64,000 nucleotides of DNA from Flavobacteriales bacterium UBA7468 (GTDB lineage Bacteria > Bacteroidota > Bacteroidia > Flavobacteriales_D > Crocinitomicaceae), in the NCBI GenBank assembly GCA_002478565.1, contig DLPC01000004.1, forward strand, positions 1 through 64,000, given 5' to 3'. A program made the position numbers and the translations under genes. The notes below the pieces were generated by a model, which was not told the DNA's origin, searched no databases, and worked only from the letters and a program-made list of their open reading frames with translations. Shown here piece by piece: positions 42,717 to 51,237 of the stretch (its first letter is position 1; every line of letters starts with the position of its first letter).

Positions 42717-43466
42717 TTGGCCATTAAAACCATTCTTGTTTCTCAGCCAAAACCCGAGGGTGACAAATCACCTTATTTTGATTTAGCTGATAAATATAAA
42801 CTCAAAATAGATTTCCGTCCTTTCATCAAGGTTGAAGGAGTCGATGCGAAAGAATTCAGAGCCCAAAAAATAGATATCAGTGAGCACACGGCCGTAATCC
42901 TAACTTCAAAAGTAGCCGTAGACCACTTCTTCAGAATGTCTGAGGCTATTCGCTTTGAAGTTCCGGATACCATGAAATATTTTTGTATTACCGAAGCCGT
43001 TGCGCTTTATCTGCAGAAATACGTTACATACCGCAAACGTAAAATCTTTTTTGGCAAGCAAACTATCGAGGAGCTAGCTGAACTCATGAAAAAACAAAAA
43101 GGCGAAAAGTTCTTATTGCCTTGTACAGACATACTTAGAGATAACATTCCGCTTACTTTAGAAAAGTACAATATTCCTTTTTCCAAAGCGATTCTCTATA
43201 AAACAGTTGCTGCCGATCTCTCTGACCTAGAAGACGTGTATTACGATATGTTGGTTTTCTTCAGTCCGGGAGGAATAGAATCTTTGTTCAAAAACTTCCC
43301 AGATTTCAAGCAAAACACAACTGCCATAGCAGCTTTTGGCCCAACAACCGCTAATGCGGTTTTAAAAAATAACTTGCGCCTCGATGTACATGCGCCTCAT
43401 CCGAAAGCACCTTCAATGGTAGGGGCAATTGAGTTATTTATCAAAGAGCAACTCAAGAAAAAATAG
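42717..43466 (+). CDS. hemD: Uroporphyrinogen-III synthase
   Basis: A 249-residue enzyme that closes hydroxymethylbilane to uroporphyrinogen III. The family is weakly conserved; support comes from AVILTSKVAVDHF, CITEAVALYLQKY, LPCTDILRDNIP and MLVFFSPGGIESLF followed by AAFGPTTANAV near the C-terminus. The likely start is a TTG at 42717. It is preceded by a DUF4271 gene, the usual partner in Bacteroidota. hemL and hemW are elsewhere in this window; hemA, hemB and hemC are not seen. Confidence 0.88.
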   Translation: MAIKTILVSQPKPEGDKSPYFDLADKYKLKIDFRPFIKVEGVDAKEFRAQKIDISEHTAVILTSKVAVDHFFRMSEAIRFEVPDTMKYFCITEAVALYLQKYVTYRKRKIFFGKQTIEELAELMKKQKGEKFLLPCTDILRDNIPLTLEKYNIPFSKAILYKTVAADLSDLEDVYYDMLVFFSPGGIESLFKNFPDFKQNTTAIAAFGPTTANAVLKNNLRLDVHAPHPKAPSMVGAIELFIKEQLKKK

Positions 43467-43547
43467 CCTTCAAGCTTAGTTTTCCTTATTTCGCTTTTTT
43501 CCTTGAACGGATTTTCTTTATATTTACACAAACTTAAATTTTAACGC

Positions 43548-45071
43548 ATGAAAAAACTATTATTCTCAGCTGCGATGTTACTTGCAGGTGTTAGTGCAAA
43601 TGCGCAGCTAGCCCCAGGAAGCGTTGCTCCAAACTTTACCGTGACTGCTTACCAGTCTTGGTTGTCTACTGCTGGTACTACTAGCAATGGTTCATACACT
43701 TTGTACGACTACCTTGACCAAGGATACACTGTATTCTTAGATGTCTCTGCAACTTGGTGTGGTCCATGCTGGAACTACCACCTTTCTGGTGCATTAGAAG
43801 ATGTTTATGCTGCGCACGGCCCAGCTGGTGCTCCAGGTGTATCTGCTTCAACTACAGATGACGTTATGGTAATCTGGATCGAAGGTGACGGCTCTACTGC
43901 CGATGCAACGATGTTAGATGGTTCTGGTGCTATCGGTAACTGGATTGAACCAACTGCTGGTAACCAAGTACAATTCCCAATGGCAAACCCAGCTTCTGCT
44001 GCGGCAAACCAAATCAACAACGATTACAACATCGCTTATTTCCCAACAATCTACCGCATTTGCCCTAACCGCATCATCGAAGAGGTAGGTCAATTAGACG
44101 GTACAGAATTGTATGCTACGGTTTCAGCATGTCCTCCACCAGCATCTGCTCCTGCTGATGTTGCTGCTTTGGGCTACACTGGTGCTTTGGTACACTGTGA
44201 AGGTGCTTACACACCATCTGTACAAATCCAAAACAACGGTACATCTGCTTTAACTGCTGCAACTGTAACTATTACTCAAGGCGGTACTACAGTTTCTACA
44301 GGTACTTACAGCGGTAACTTAGCTACTTACGGTGTTGCCAACGTAACTTGTACACCAATTGCTAACTTTACTGGTGGTGCACTAACTGTAACGGTTACAA
44401 CTGCTGGTGATGCTTCAGCTGCAAACAACGGTGTTAACGCGACAGTAGCTGCTGCTGCTAACGCAGTTTCACAATATGTTACTGTAAACATCACTACTGA
44501 CTACTACGCTTCTGAAACAGCTTGGACTATCAAAAACAGTGCTGGTGCAACTGTAGCACAAGGTGGTGGTAACTGGAATGACATGACAACAGGTCAAGCT
44601 GGTCAAACAGTTCAAGCTCCAGTTCTTGTAACTTTGAACCCTAGCCAATGTTATACTTTTGAAATCACTGACTCATACGGTGACGGTATCTGCTGTTCTT
44701 ACGGTAACGGTGCTTTCTCATTAGTAGATGCTAACGGTACTACAATCGCTTCAGGTGGTGAATTTGCATCAGTTGATACACGTGCTTTCAAAACAGGGGC
44801 TTTAGGAATGGACGAAATGGCAACAATCGCTATGAACGTTTATCCTAACCCAGCTTCTTCTGAAGTAAACGTATCTTTCGAAGCTACAAACAATGATTAC
44901 GCAGTTGCATTAATGGATCTTCAAGGTCGCGTTATCGCTGCTAAAAACATGACTAACCTTAATGGTACACAAGTTGTTTCTTTCTCAACTGAAAATGTTG
45001 CTAAAGGAAGCTACATCGTTACTATTACTGTAGAAGGTCTGACAACTACTAAAAATGTTGTGATCAAATAA
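43548..45071 (+). CDS. Highly expressed T9SS-secreted thioredoxin-fold protein
   Basis: A 507-residue secreted protein. Signal peptide 1-19 (cleavage after ANA). Residues 22-195 form a thioredoxin/peroxiredoxin-like domain with C71-G-P-C74. Residues 200-305 are a CARDB-like beta domain, 312-415 a second beta domain with TDYYASET (317-324) and DSYGDG (375-380), and 425-507 a type A sorting domain (VYPNPASSEVNVSF to TTKNVVIK). Codon use is strongly biased to GCT, GGT, ACT and AAC, unlike its neighbours, indicating very high expression. It stands alone with a strong terminator. Confidence 0.9.
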   Translation: MKKLLFSAAMLLAGVSANAQLAPGSVAPNFTVTAYQSWLSTAGTTSNGSYTLYDYLDQGYTVFLDVSATWCGPCWNYHLSGALEDVYAAHGPAGAPGVSASTTDDVMVIWIEGDGSTADATMLDGSGAIGNWIEPTAGNQVQFPMANPASAAANQINNDYNIAYFPTIYRICPNRIIEEVGQLDGTELYATVSACPPPASAPADVAALGYTGALVHCEGAYTPSVQIQNNGTSALTAATVTITQGGTTVSTGTYSGNLATYGVANVTCTPIANFTGGALTVTVTTAGDASAANNGVNATVAAAANAVSQYVTVNITTDYYASETAWTIKNSAGATVAQGGGNWNDMTTGQAGQTVQAPVLVTLNPSQCYTFEITDSYGDGICCSYGNGAFSLVDANGTTIASGGEFASVDTRAFKTGALGMDEMATIAMNVYPNPASSEVNVSFEATNNDYAVALMDLQGRVIAAKNMTNLNGTQVVSFSTENVAKGSYIVTITVEGLTTTKNVVIK

Positions 45072-45093
45072 TTTCTTTCAAAAGAAATAGAGA

Positions 45094-45122
45094 AACGCCC
45101 TCCAACGAGGGCGTTTTTTTTT
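45094..45122 (+). terminator. Rho-independent terminator of the T9SS thioredoxin-fold gene
   Basis: A perfect 8-bp stem AACGCCCT / AGGGCGTT with loop CCAACG, followed by nine T residues, 22 nt after the stop codon. It isolates this highly expressed gene from the RluA-family gene beginning at 45128. Confidence 0.92.
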
Positions 45123-45127
45123 GACCT

Positions 45128-46777
45128 TTGTTTATGTTTATTCCCCTTGCAGACGAATTTCAAAACCAAGCACTTCCGCTGCGCTTTACTTTCCCATTTT
45201 ACTATGATCTTCATCCCTTGGCAGCTCATGCTGCTCAATGCCTGCAAGCACAATTAGTAACCACAGATTACGGCCACGATTTCGGGCTTGATCGGACAGA
45301 AAGAAGAGGTGCAATCGGGAAAATGTTTGGCGTATTGGTTGTTCAAGATGGCAATGGGCAATTGGGGTATTTGGCTGCATTTTCCGGAAAACTAGGTAAT
45401 TCAAATGATCATTTGGGTTTTGTGCCTCCAGTATTTGACTTGCTCGAAGCGCAGGGTTTTTTCCGTCGCGAAGAAATAGAAATCAATGAGCTAACGCTTG
45501 CTATTGAAAAATTAGAATCAGCAACTGAACTGAATACACTGAATGAATCCCTGCAAAACTTAGAGAAATATTGGGAAGACAAATTAGCTGAAGTTTTACA
45601 AAATAACAAGCGCGCCAAAGCCCTTCGGGCCGAGCTGCGCGCCACGTATATTGGCAATGAACAAGGATTTTTGGAACGATCTGAAGAACTAGCCAAGCAA
45701 AGTATGCACGAAAGCAGATTGCTCAAGGAATACAAGAAAACAGCTAGCTCCGAGTTGGACAAGTTAAAGCTCAAAATTAAAAAGGCGAAGCAAGAAATAG
45801 ATGAACTTCGGCTCCAACGCGCCACACATTCTGCAGATTTACAACGCCGTATTTTTGAGCGTTATACTTTTTTAAATGCTAAGGGAGAGGCAAAAAATGT
45901 ACTCGAACTTTTCGCGGGTTCGCCTCCGGCTGGTGCGGGAGAATGTGCAGCCCCGAAATTATTGCAATATGCTTTTTTACATCAATTAAAGCCCATTTGC
46001 ATGGCGGAATTTTGGTGGGGAATGTCACCCGATTCTGAGGTGCGCATTCATGGGCACTTTTATCCTGCGTGTAAAAGTAAATGCGAACCCATTTTAGGCC
46101 ATATGCTGCAAGGACTCGACGTTGATCCAAATCCAATTACCGCGATTCACCCTGCCAAAGAATTAGAGGTTATTTATGAGGACGAATGGATTGTAGCAAT
46201 TAACAAAAGCCCCGAGTACTTATCTGTCCCGGGTAAAAATCCTCAGCCAAATTGTTTAGAGGATCTTAAGAAGAGATTTCCAAACGCCGACGGCCCCTTA
46301 CTGGTGCACCGACTCGATATGTCTACATCTGGTATTATGTTGGCAGCCAAAACAAAGTTGATGCACCAAAGGCTACAACGACAGTTTGTATTGAGAAAAG
46401 TTCAAAAAGCATATATAGCAATTTTGGACGGTAATCTCCATCAAAAGGAGGGAGAAATCAAGCTGCCTTTGAGGGTTGACCTAGATGATCGTCCAAGGCA
46501 GTTGGTGTGCTTTGAACACGGAAGTTTTGCACATACTACTTATCGAGTACTTTCTTCGGAAAAGGGTCAAACCAGAATTTTACTCCATCCAAAAACTGGT
46601 CGAACACATCAGTTAAGGGTGCATGCAGCCCACCATCAAGGGCTCAACTGCCCAATAAAAGGAGATGATTTGTATGGTAAAAAAGCCGATCGACTTTATC
46701 TGCATGCTACTCAGTTAGGATTTTATCATCCTGAACATAATACGTGGATGGAACTTCGATGTGAGCCTGAATTTTAA
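45128..46777 (+). CDS. RluA-family RNA pseudouridine synthase with long N-terminal extension
   Basis: A 549-residue protein. The C-terminal third is a RluA-type pseudouridine synthase: LVHRLDMSTSGIM with the catalytic aspartate near residue 397, and a conserved RTHQLRVH block. The N-terminal 330 residues include a beta-rich part (1-100), a long coiled coil (about 115-235) and a region with AGSPPAGAGECAAPKLL and WWG. This large form is known in several Bacteroidota and gammaproteobacteria; its RNA target is not known to me. Its stop overlaps the ispG stop (TTAA). Confidence 0.85.
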   Translation: MFMFIPLADEFQNQALPLRFTFPFYYDLHPLAAHAAQCLQAQLVTTDYGHDFGLDRTERRGAIGKMFGVLVVQDGNGQLGYLAAFSGKLGNSNDHLGFVPPVFDLLEAQGFFRREEIEINELTLAIEKLESATELNTLNESLQNLEKYWEDKLAEVLQNNKRAKALRAELRATYIGNEQGFLERSEELAKQSMHESRLLKEYKKTASSELDKLKLKIKKAKQEIDELRLQRATHSADLQRRIFERYTFLNAKGEAKNVLELFAGSPPAGAGECAAPKLLQYAFLHQLKPICMAEFWWGMSPDSEVRIHGHFYPACKSKCEPILGHMLQGLDVDPNPITAIHPAKELEVIYEDEWIVAINKSPEYLSVPGKNPQPNCLEDLKKRFPNADGPLLVHRLDMSTSGIMLAAKTKLMHQRLQRQFVLRKVQKAYIAILDGNLHQKEGEIKLPLRVDLDDRPRQLVCFEHGSFAHTTYRVLSSEKGQTRILLHPKTGRTHQLRVHAAHHQGLNCPIKGDDLYGKKADRLYLHATQLGFYHPEHNTWMELRCEPEF

Positions 46778-48684
46778 GTGCGCGGTTCTTGCCAATCACC
46801 ATATTCTTGAATGAGCCCTACAAGGGCTTCAACCGCTTCTGCTTCATTGATATTGCGGCGCACAATCTCTTTTTCTTTATAGAGATTAATTTTCCCAGGG
46901 CCTGTTCCAACATAACCGTAATCTGCATCGGCCATTTCACCTGGGCCATTGACGATACAGCCCATGATACCAATCTTAATTCCTTTAAGGTGGGAAGTGC
47001 GTTGTCTAATTTTGGCTGTGGTTTCTTGCAAATCAAAAAGTGTTCGGCCGCATGAAGGACAAGAAATGTATTCGGTTTTAGAAATACGTGTTCTTGTTGC
47101 TTGTAGGATACCAAAAGCTGTTGAATTAATATATTGAGCACCAAGGTTAGCATTCAGCCAAATGCCATCTCCGAAGCCATCTATAAAAATGGCCCCTGCG
47201 TCTGCTCCAGCGTAAAGCTGGAATGTTTCTAGCTCATCAGTGTTGTACTGGTATGACAATATGACTGGATTAGCGCAACCCTTTTCTTGTAGTTCTAGAA
47301 AAAATCGACGGAACAGCTGAGTTTTATTATCGTGACGTGCGTTTAGAATCACGATTGCTTTTGGGAATTTAGAGAAATTAGTTGGAAGAGCTTCATCAGC
47401 TTCTAACGGAATAAAACATTCTTGTTTAGCATCGATTTCATGTAGTTGATCGGTCAAGACTAGTGGGTAGTATCCGGCTTTATTTTGGTATTCAGCTCTC
47501 CAAAGGTCGTAATTAACGATGATGCCGAGCGTTCCAGGAACTTCAAAATCAAGCACATTGTCTCCGATGTATACGTAATCTGCCGCTTGGTCTTGAATGT
47601 TCCATTTGTCAAGTGGAATACTGTATTGGTAGCCAAATCCAAAGAAATGTGCTTGCTTAATATCAGAGATATGCGAGAGATCGGCTAAAACAACAGGAAC
47701 ATTTTTTCCACCAATATTATGAATGCCCGTAGTGCTTCTTTTGTTGTAACTAAAAGGGTCGTATTGAAGTGTTGTTGTTGGAACAGAAAAGTTTAAAGGT
47801 TGATAGGCGTCGTATTTCGCAATTAATTTTTGAGCAACGGGAATTTCTGCTTCTGGGGCTTCAGTAAGTGATACCCTGATGGTATCTCCCAGGCCATCCT
47901 CCAAAAGTGCACCAATGCCTACGGCAGACTTGATGCGTCCGTCTTCGCCATCACCAGCTTCGGTTACGCCAAGGTGTAATGGGTAAATAGTGCCGCGTTC
48001 AAGCATTTTTGCCATCAGTAAGCGATAAGCCTGAACCATTACTAACGTGTTACTTGCTTTCATGGAGATGACCAGTTGGTCAAAATCATGTTTTTCGCAT
48101 ATTCTAATGAATTCAAGCGCAGATTCAACCATGCCTTCAGGAGTATCGCCATATCGACTTAAAATTCTATCAGATAACGAACCGTGATTCGTGCCAATTC
48201 TCATGGCAGTCCCGTGTTCTTTACAAAGAAGAACTAGTGGCGTAAATTTTTCTTCAATACGTTTGAGTTCAGCTTCGTAACTTGCATCTGTAAATTCAAT
48301 TTCTTCGAATTTCTTTTTGTCTGCGTAGTTTCCTGGATTAACCCGAACTTTTTCAACAATTTTTGCAGCGATTTCTGCTGCATTTGGCGTGAAGTGAATA
48401 TCGGCAACAAGAGGTGTGTTGTATCCTCTTTTGGCCAATTCTTCTTTGATGTTTTTAAGGTTTTCAGCTTCGTTTTTACTTGGCGCTGTGATCCTAACAA
48501 GTTCACAGCCAGCATCAATCATCCGAATTGATTGTTCTACTGACCCCTCCGTATCCATTGTATCGGTGGTGGTCATGGATTGTACACGAATGGGATTGTG
48601 TCCGCCCAAACTAAGGGTTCCGATTTGAACTTCTTTGGTAGTTACGCGTGTGCGTTTCCATGGGTCAAGACAATAGCGCTGCAT
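46774..48684 (-). CDS. ispG: 4-hydroxy-3-methylbut-2-enyl diphosphate synthase
   Basis: A 636-residue iron-sulfur enzyme of the MEP pathway (GcpE). It is the long form, with an insert of about 250 residues between the N-terminal TIM-barrel (VQSMTTTDTMDT, TNHGSLSDRIL) and the C-terminal Fe-S domain, as in Bacteroidota, chlamydiae and plants. Cluster cysteines are in SCPSCGRTLFDL and GCIVNGPGE. A -7 box TACCTTTG lies at 48710-48703, inside the last codons of the upstream gene. Along with ispD it supplies precursors for carotenoids and quinones. Confidence 0.96.
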   Translation of the reverse strand: MQRYCLDPWKRTRVTTKEVQIGTLSLGGHNPIRVQSMTTTDTMDTEGSVEQSIRMIDAGCELVRITAPSKNEAENLKNIKEELAKRGYNTPLVADIHFTPNAAEIAAKIVEKVRVNPGNYADKKKFEEIEFTDASYEAELKRIEEKFTPLVLLCKEHGTAMRIGTNHGSLSDRILSRYGDTPEGMVESALEFIRICEKHDFDQLVISMKASNTLVMVQAYRLLMAKMLERGTIYPLHLGVTEAGDGEDGRIKSAVGIGALLEDGLGDTIRVSLTEAPEAEIPVAQKLIAKYDAYQPLNFSVPTTTLQYDPFSYNKRSTTGIHNIGGKNVPVVLADLSHISDIKQAHFFGFGYQYSIPLDKWNIQDQAADYVYIGDNVLDFEVPGTLGIIVNYDLWRAEYQNKAGYYPLVLTDQLHEIDAKQECFIPLEADEALPTNFSKFPKAIVILNARHDNKTQLFRRFFLELQEKGCANPVILSYQYNTDELETFQLYAGADAGAIFIDGFGDGIWLNANLGAQYINSTAFGILQATRTRISKTEYISCPSCGRTLFDLQETTAKIRQRTSHLKGIKIGIMGCIVNGPGEMADADYGYVGTGPGKINLYKEKEIVRRNINEAEAVEALVGLIQEYGDWQEPRT

Positions 48685-48692
48685 TTGTTTTT

Positions 48693-48743
48693 TTTAGTCT
48701 AACAAAGGTAAGGAATCAATTGTTTGTGCGTTCTTTGTGAGAA
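48693..48743. repeat. Direct repeat flanking the SGNH/MBOAT pair, left copy
   Basis: 37 bp (48707-48743) are identical to 51191-51227; ten further bases (48693-48702) also match 51178-51187, separated by a short stretch with one indel and one substitution. This copy encodes the C-terminus of the SGNH-like protein. Confidence 0.92.
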
Positions 48744-49746
48744 TTATTGCTTTTGCAAGATTTTTAGCTATTTTCAAACGCCCGTCATAGCCATAATGCT
48801 CAGTTGTCCAATTCTGATCACTGAAGTCAAGACCGTTAAGTAGTTCTAAATTATCTACGACAGTTACTCCTTTTTTGGAGCCATAACGATTCAATAAAAA
48901 ATCACGATTATAGCGCATGATTTGAACCAGAACGGGCCCTACTAAATTTCTGGCATATTCGGTGTTTTCAGCTAATAAATTCAGATACAATTTTATGTTG
49001 TTCTTCTGACAATAGGCAACAATTTCGTCGAAGTCTTGAACTCGCGGATTTTCAGGTGTAATTTGAAAGGCATAAGACTTTATGTAGTGACATGCAAGTT
49101 CTATTTTTTCTAAATCCCAAGAGCCATCAGGCTTTAAATAACCACCATTTGCCATTGCGTCATCCCATTGTCGAACTGTTGAATACGGAACTTCGAAAGG
49201 AAAATCAAATCGAAGCGTTTCCCATTCGTGAAGCCTTTCTTTGTTTCTTATTTCAGGTGTTTTATGATCAAATGAATTGAGCGCTAAGAGAAATCGATTC
49301 ATCAGCGCCGGATAAGGTTTAATGAGAACTACGCCTGATTGTAAAGCACTTTCAAGCTCTGAATAACGCCAATCGGCATCGAATGATCTTAAATTTAGTG
49401 TAACGATGATTGCCTTTGTTTGATTTGGGCACATATTTTTAATCCACTCTTTATAGATACCAGCATGTGTTGCAGGTTTATTCACTGCTGCAACTCGGGT
49501 ATCATGAAGAAGGTCATTAACGATTTCGGAAATATTTTTTTTAACCACATCGGTATCTCTGACGGTCATATTTGAAGATTCACCAAAGTATATGATATCA
49601 GCGTGCTTTTGCTGTTTCCATAATTCTAAAATTTCGGGGCTGTACTGTTGGAGGTCGCGCTCGAAAAAATATGATTTGTAAAATTGATTCATAAGCACAC
49701 ATCCAATAGTGAGTGCGAAAAACCGAAATAAAAGTTTCTTACTCAT
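48694..49746 (-). CDS. SGNH/DltD-like partner of an MBOAT acyltransferase
   Basis: A 350-residue protein with one N-terminal membrane segment (about 5-24) and an extracytoplasmic domain. YFGESSNMTV (53-62) resembles the nucleophile block of SGNH hydrolases, and TEHYGYDGRLKIA near residue 316 supplies a histidine/aspartate late in the chain. Together with the adjacent MBOAT it resembles DltB-DltD or AlgI-AlgX/J pairs that transfer acyl groups to exported polymers. The start overlaps the MBOAT stop by 1 nt. The catalytic assignment is tentative. Confidence 0.65.
   Translation of the reverse strand: MSKKLLFRFFALTIGCVLMNQFYKSYFFERDLQQYSPEILELWKQQKHADIIYFGESSNMTVRDTDVVKKNISEIVNDLLHDTRVAAVNKPATHAGIYKEWIKNMCPNQTKAIIVTLNLRSFDADWRYSELESALQSGVVLIKPYPALMNRFLLALNSFDHKTPEIRNKERLHEWETLRFDFPFEVPYSTVRQWDDAMANGGYLKPDGSWDLEKIELACHYIKSYAFQITPENPRVQDFDEIVAYCQKNNIKLYLNLLAENTEYARNLVGPVLVQIMRYNRDFLLNRYGSKKGVTVVDNLELLNGLDFSDQNWTTEHYGYDGRLKIAKNLAKAIILTKNAQTIDSLPLLD
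48703..48710 (-). promoter_or_regulatory. -7 box of ispG inside the SGNH gene tail
   Basis: On the minus strand, TACCTTTG lies 18 nt before the ispG ATG and overlaps codons for the last residues of the SGNH-like protein. It is within the direct repeat; the second copy of that repeat has lost the match. Confidence 0.4.
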
Positions 49747-51110
49747 CAGAATTGAAAATAAATAAATGTAAATTTCTGAGTGCCGGAGAAAAACAACAGG
49801 ATAAAGATCAAGAAGAAATAGATTCCCCAGCGTTGCATAACAGATAGCTCATCTACAACCAAATCAAAGCGCTTTTTACGGTAAAAAAGATCTAAAACGA
49901 ACATCAATGCCAATGCCAACAATGGGGTCCATAAATTGACCTGCTGTGTTCCGAATGAACTGAAACTAAATAAGACACCTAGGATATCTTTGGCAATCGT
50001 AAAATTAGGCGCCCTGAAAAAGACCCATGCAATACTTACAAATACAAATGTGATGATTGCATTAGTATATTTCTTAACAGGTTTTTCAAGGATAATATAA
50101 AAGCCATGTAACAATCCCCAAATGATAAAAGTCCAATTAGCCCCATGCCATAGCCCGCTAATTCCAAACACAAGCAAAGTGTTGAGCATCCATCGCGCGT
50201 ATTTTACTTTATTTCCCCCAAGAGAAATATACAGGTAATCACGGAACCAAGTACTTAAAGAAATATGCCACCGTCGCCAAAACTCACTAATGTTTTCAGC
50301 AAAATAGGGGGTTTTAAAATTATCCATGATATTGATACCTAGTAATCTGGCGCTGCCTTGTGCGATCAGTGAGTATCCAAAAAAATCTGCATAAATCTGA
50401 AATGAAAAGCATAAAAGTGCAATGGCAATTTGCCAACTATTATATGATAATGGAGCGCTATAAATCTCGTTAACAAAAGGCGCAAGGTTATCTGCAACAA
50501 CCATTTTAACGACAAAACCCAACAGGACTAATCGGAAGCCAGCGCTTAAATTTTGATATTGCAACGTTTGTTTTTTGCGTAATTCTTCACCAAGAGATGC
50601 ATAGCGTTCTATTGGCCCGGCAACCATTTGAGGAAAAAACAGGACATAATTTGCAAAATAACCTAAATGTTTTTCTGCTTGTTGTTGCCCGCGGTAAACT
50701 TCGATGGTATAACTCATCGATTGAAAAGTATGAAAGGAAAGTCCAATGGGTAAAATGATACCAAGATCGTAGTGCTTGAATTCTTTTCCGATTAGGGCAA
50801 ATAGCTCAATTAGGGTTTGGTTAGCAAAGCCAAAATATTTGTAAAACGCTAATATGCCAATATTAGCCAATAAACTAAGAATCAATAAGCGTTTTCGCGC
50901 TAACCCTTGTTTCTTTTCCATCCAAAGCGCAGCAAAGTAATCAATGCAAATAATGGCAAAGAGTACGAGAATATATTTAGGGATAAAAGCCATATAAAAC
51001 AAACAGCTACTCACAAAAAGCAAGATCCAACGCAAACGATGAGGTAGAAAGTAATAGCCAATAACAACAATTGGCAAGAAAAAAATATAGTCGATAGAAT
51101 TAAACAGCAT
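49746..51110 (-). CDS. MBOAT family O-acyltransferase
   Basis: A 454-residue polytopic enzyme of the AlgI/DltB type, with about 11 membrane helices. The active-site histidine is in GISGLWHGANWTFIIWGLLHG (around residues 319-338), and YADFFGYSLIAQGSARLLG and the WHISLSTWFRDY block are family hallmarks. It moves acyl groups, usually acetyl, across the membrane for O-acylation of a surface glycan, lipid or protein. Its partner is the overlapping SGNH gene; the nearby GT-C gene could build the target. Confidence 0.93.
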   Translation of the reverse strand: MLFNSIDYIFFLPIVVIGYYFLPHRLRWILLFVSSCLFYMAFIPKYILVLFAIICIDYFAALWMEKKQGLARKRLLILSLLANIGILAFYKYFGFANQTLIELFALIGKEFKHYDLGIILPIGLSFHTFQSMSYTIEVYRGQQQAEKHLGYFANYVLFFPQMVAGPIERYASLGEELRKKQTLQYQNLSAGFRLVLLGFVVKMVVADNLAPFVNEIYSAPLSYNSWQIAIALLCFSFQIYADFFGYSLIAQGSARLLGINIMDNFKTPYFAENISEFWRRWHISLSTWFRDYLYISLGGNKVKYARWMLNTLLVFGISGLWHGANWTFIIWGLLHGFYIILEKPVKKYTNAIITFVFVSIAWVFFRAPNFTIAKDILGVLFSFSSFGTQQVNLWTPLLALALMFVLDLFYRKKRFDLVVDELSVMQRWGIYFFLIFILLFFSGTQKFTFIYFQF

Positions 51111-51177
51111 ATAACTTGAACTGATGAAAGATAATTAAAAAACTCAACGCAAACAAAGCTTGTCTTACTTTGCATTC

Positions 51178-51227
51178 TTTAGTCTAAAATGGTAAGGAAT
51201 CAATTGTTTGTGCGTTCTTTGTGAGAA
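51178..51227. repeat. Direct repeat flanking the SGNH/MBOAT pair, right copy
   Basis: This copy (exact core 51191-51227) lies between the MBOAT start and the TonB-C lipoprotein gene. It is a detached remnant of the 3' end of an SGNH-type gene, in the same orientation as the intact gene 2.5 kb away. Confidence 0.92.
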
Positions 51228-51237
51228 AGGATTTAAA

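Noticed and set aside
45409..45825. 138-codon open frame opposite the RluA-family coiled coil
   Set aside because: Serine-rich translation is the expected mirror of a K/E/L-rich coiled-coil region on the other strand.
48693..51227. Composite transposon or integrated element
   Set aside because: There is a direct repeat, but no transposase, integrase, terminal inverted repeat or tRNA attachment site.
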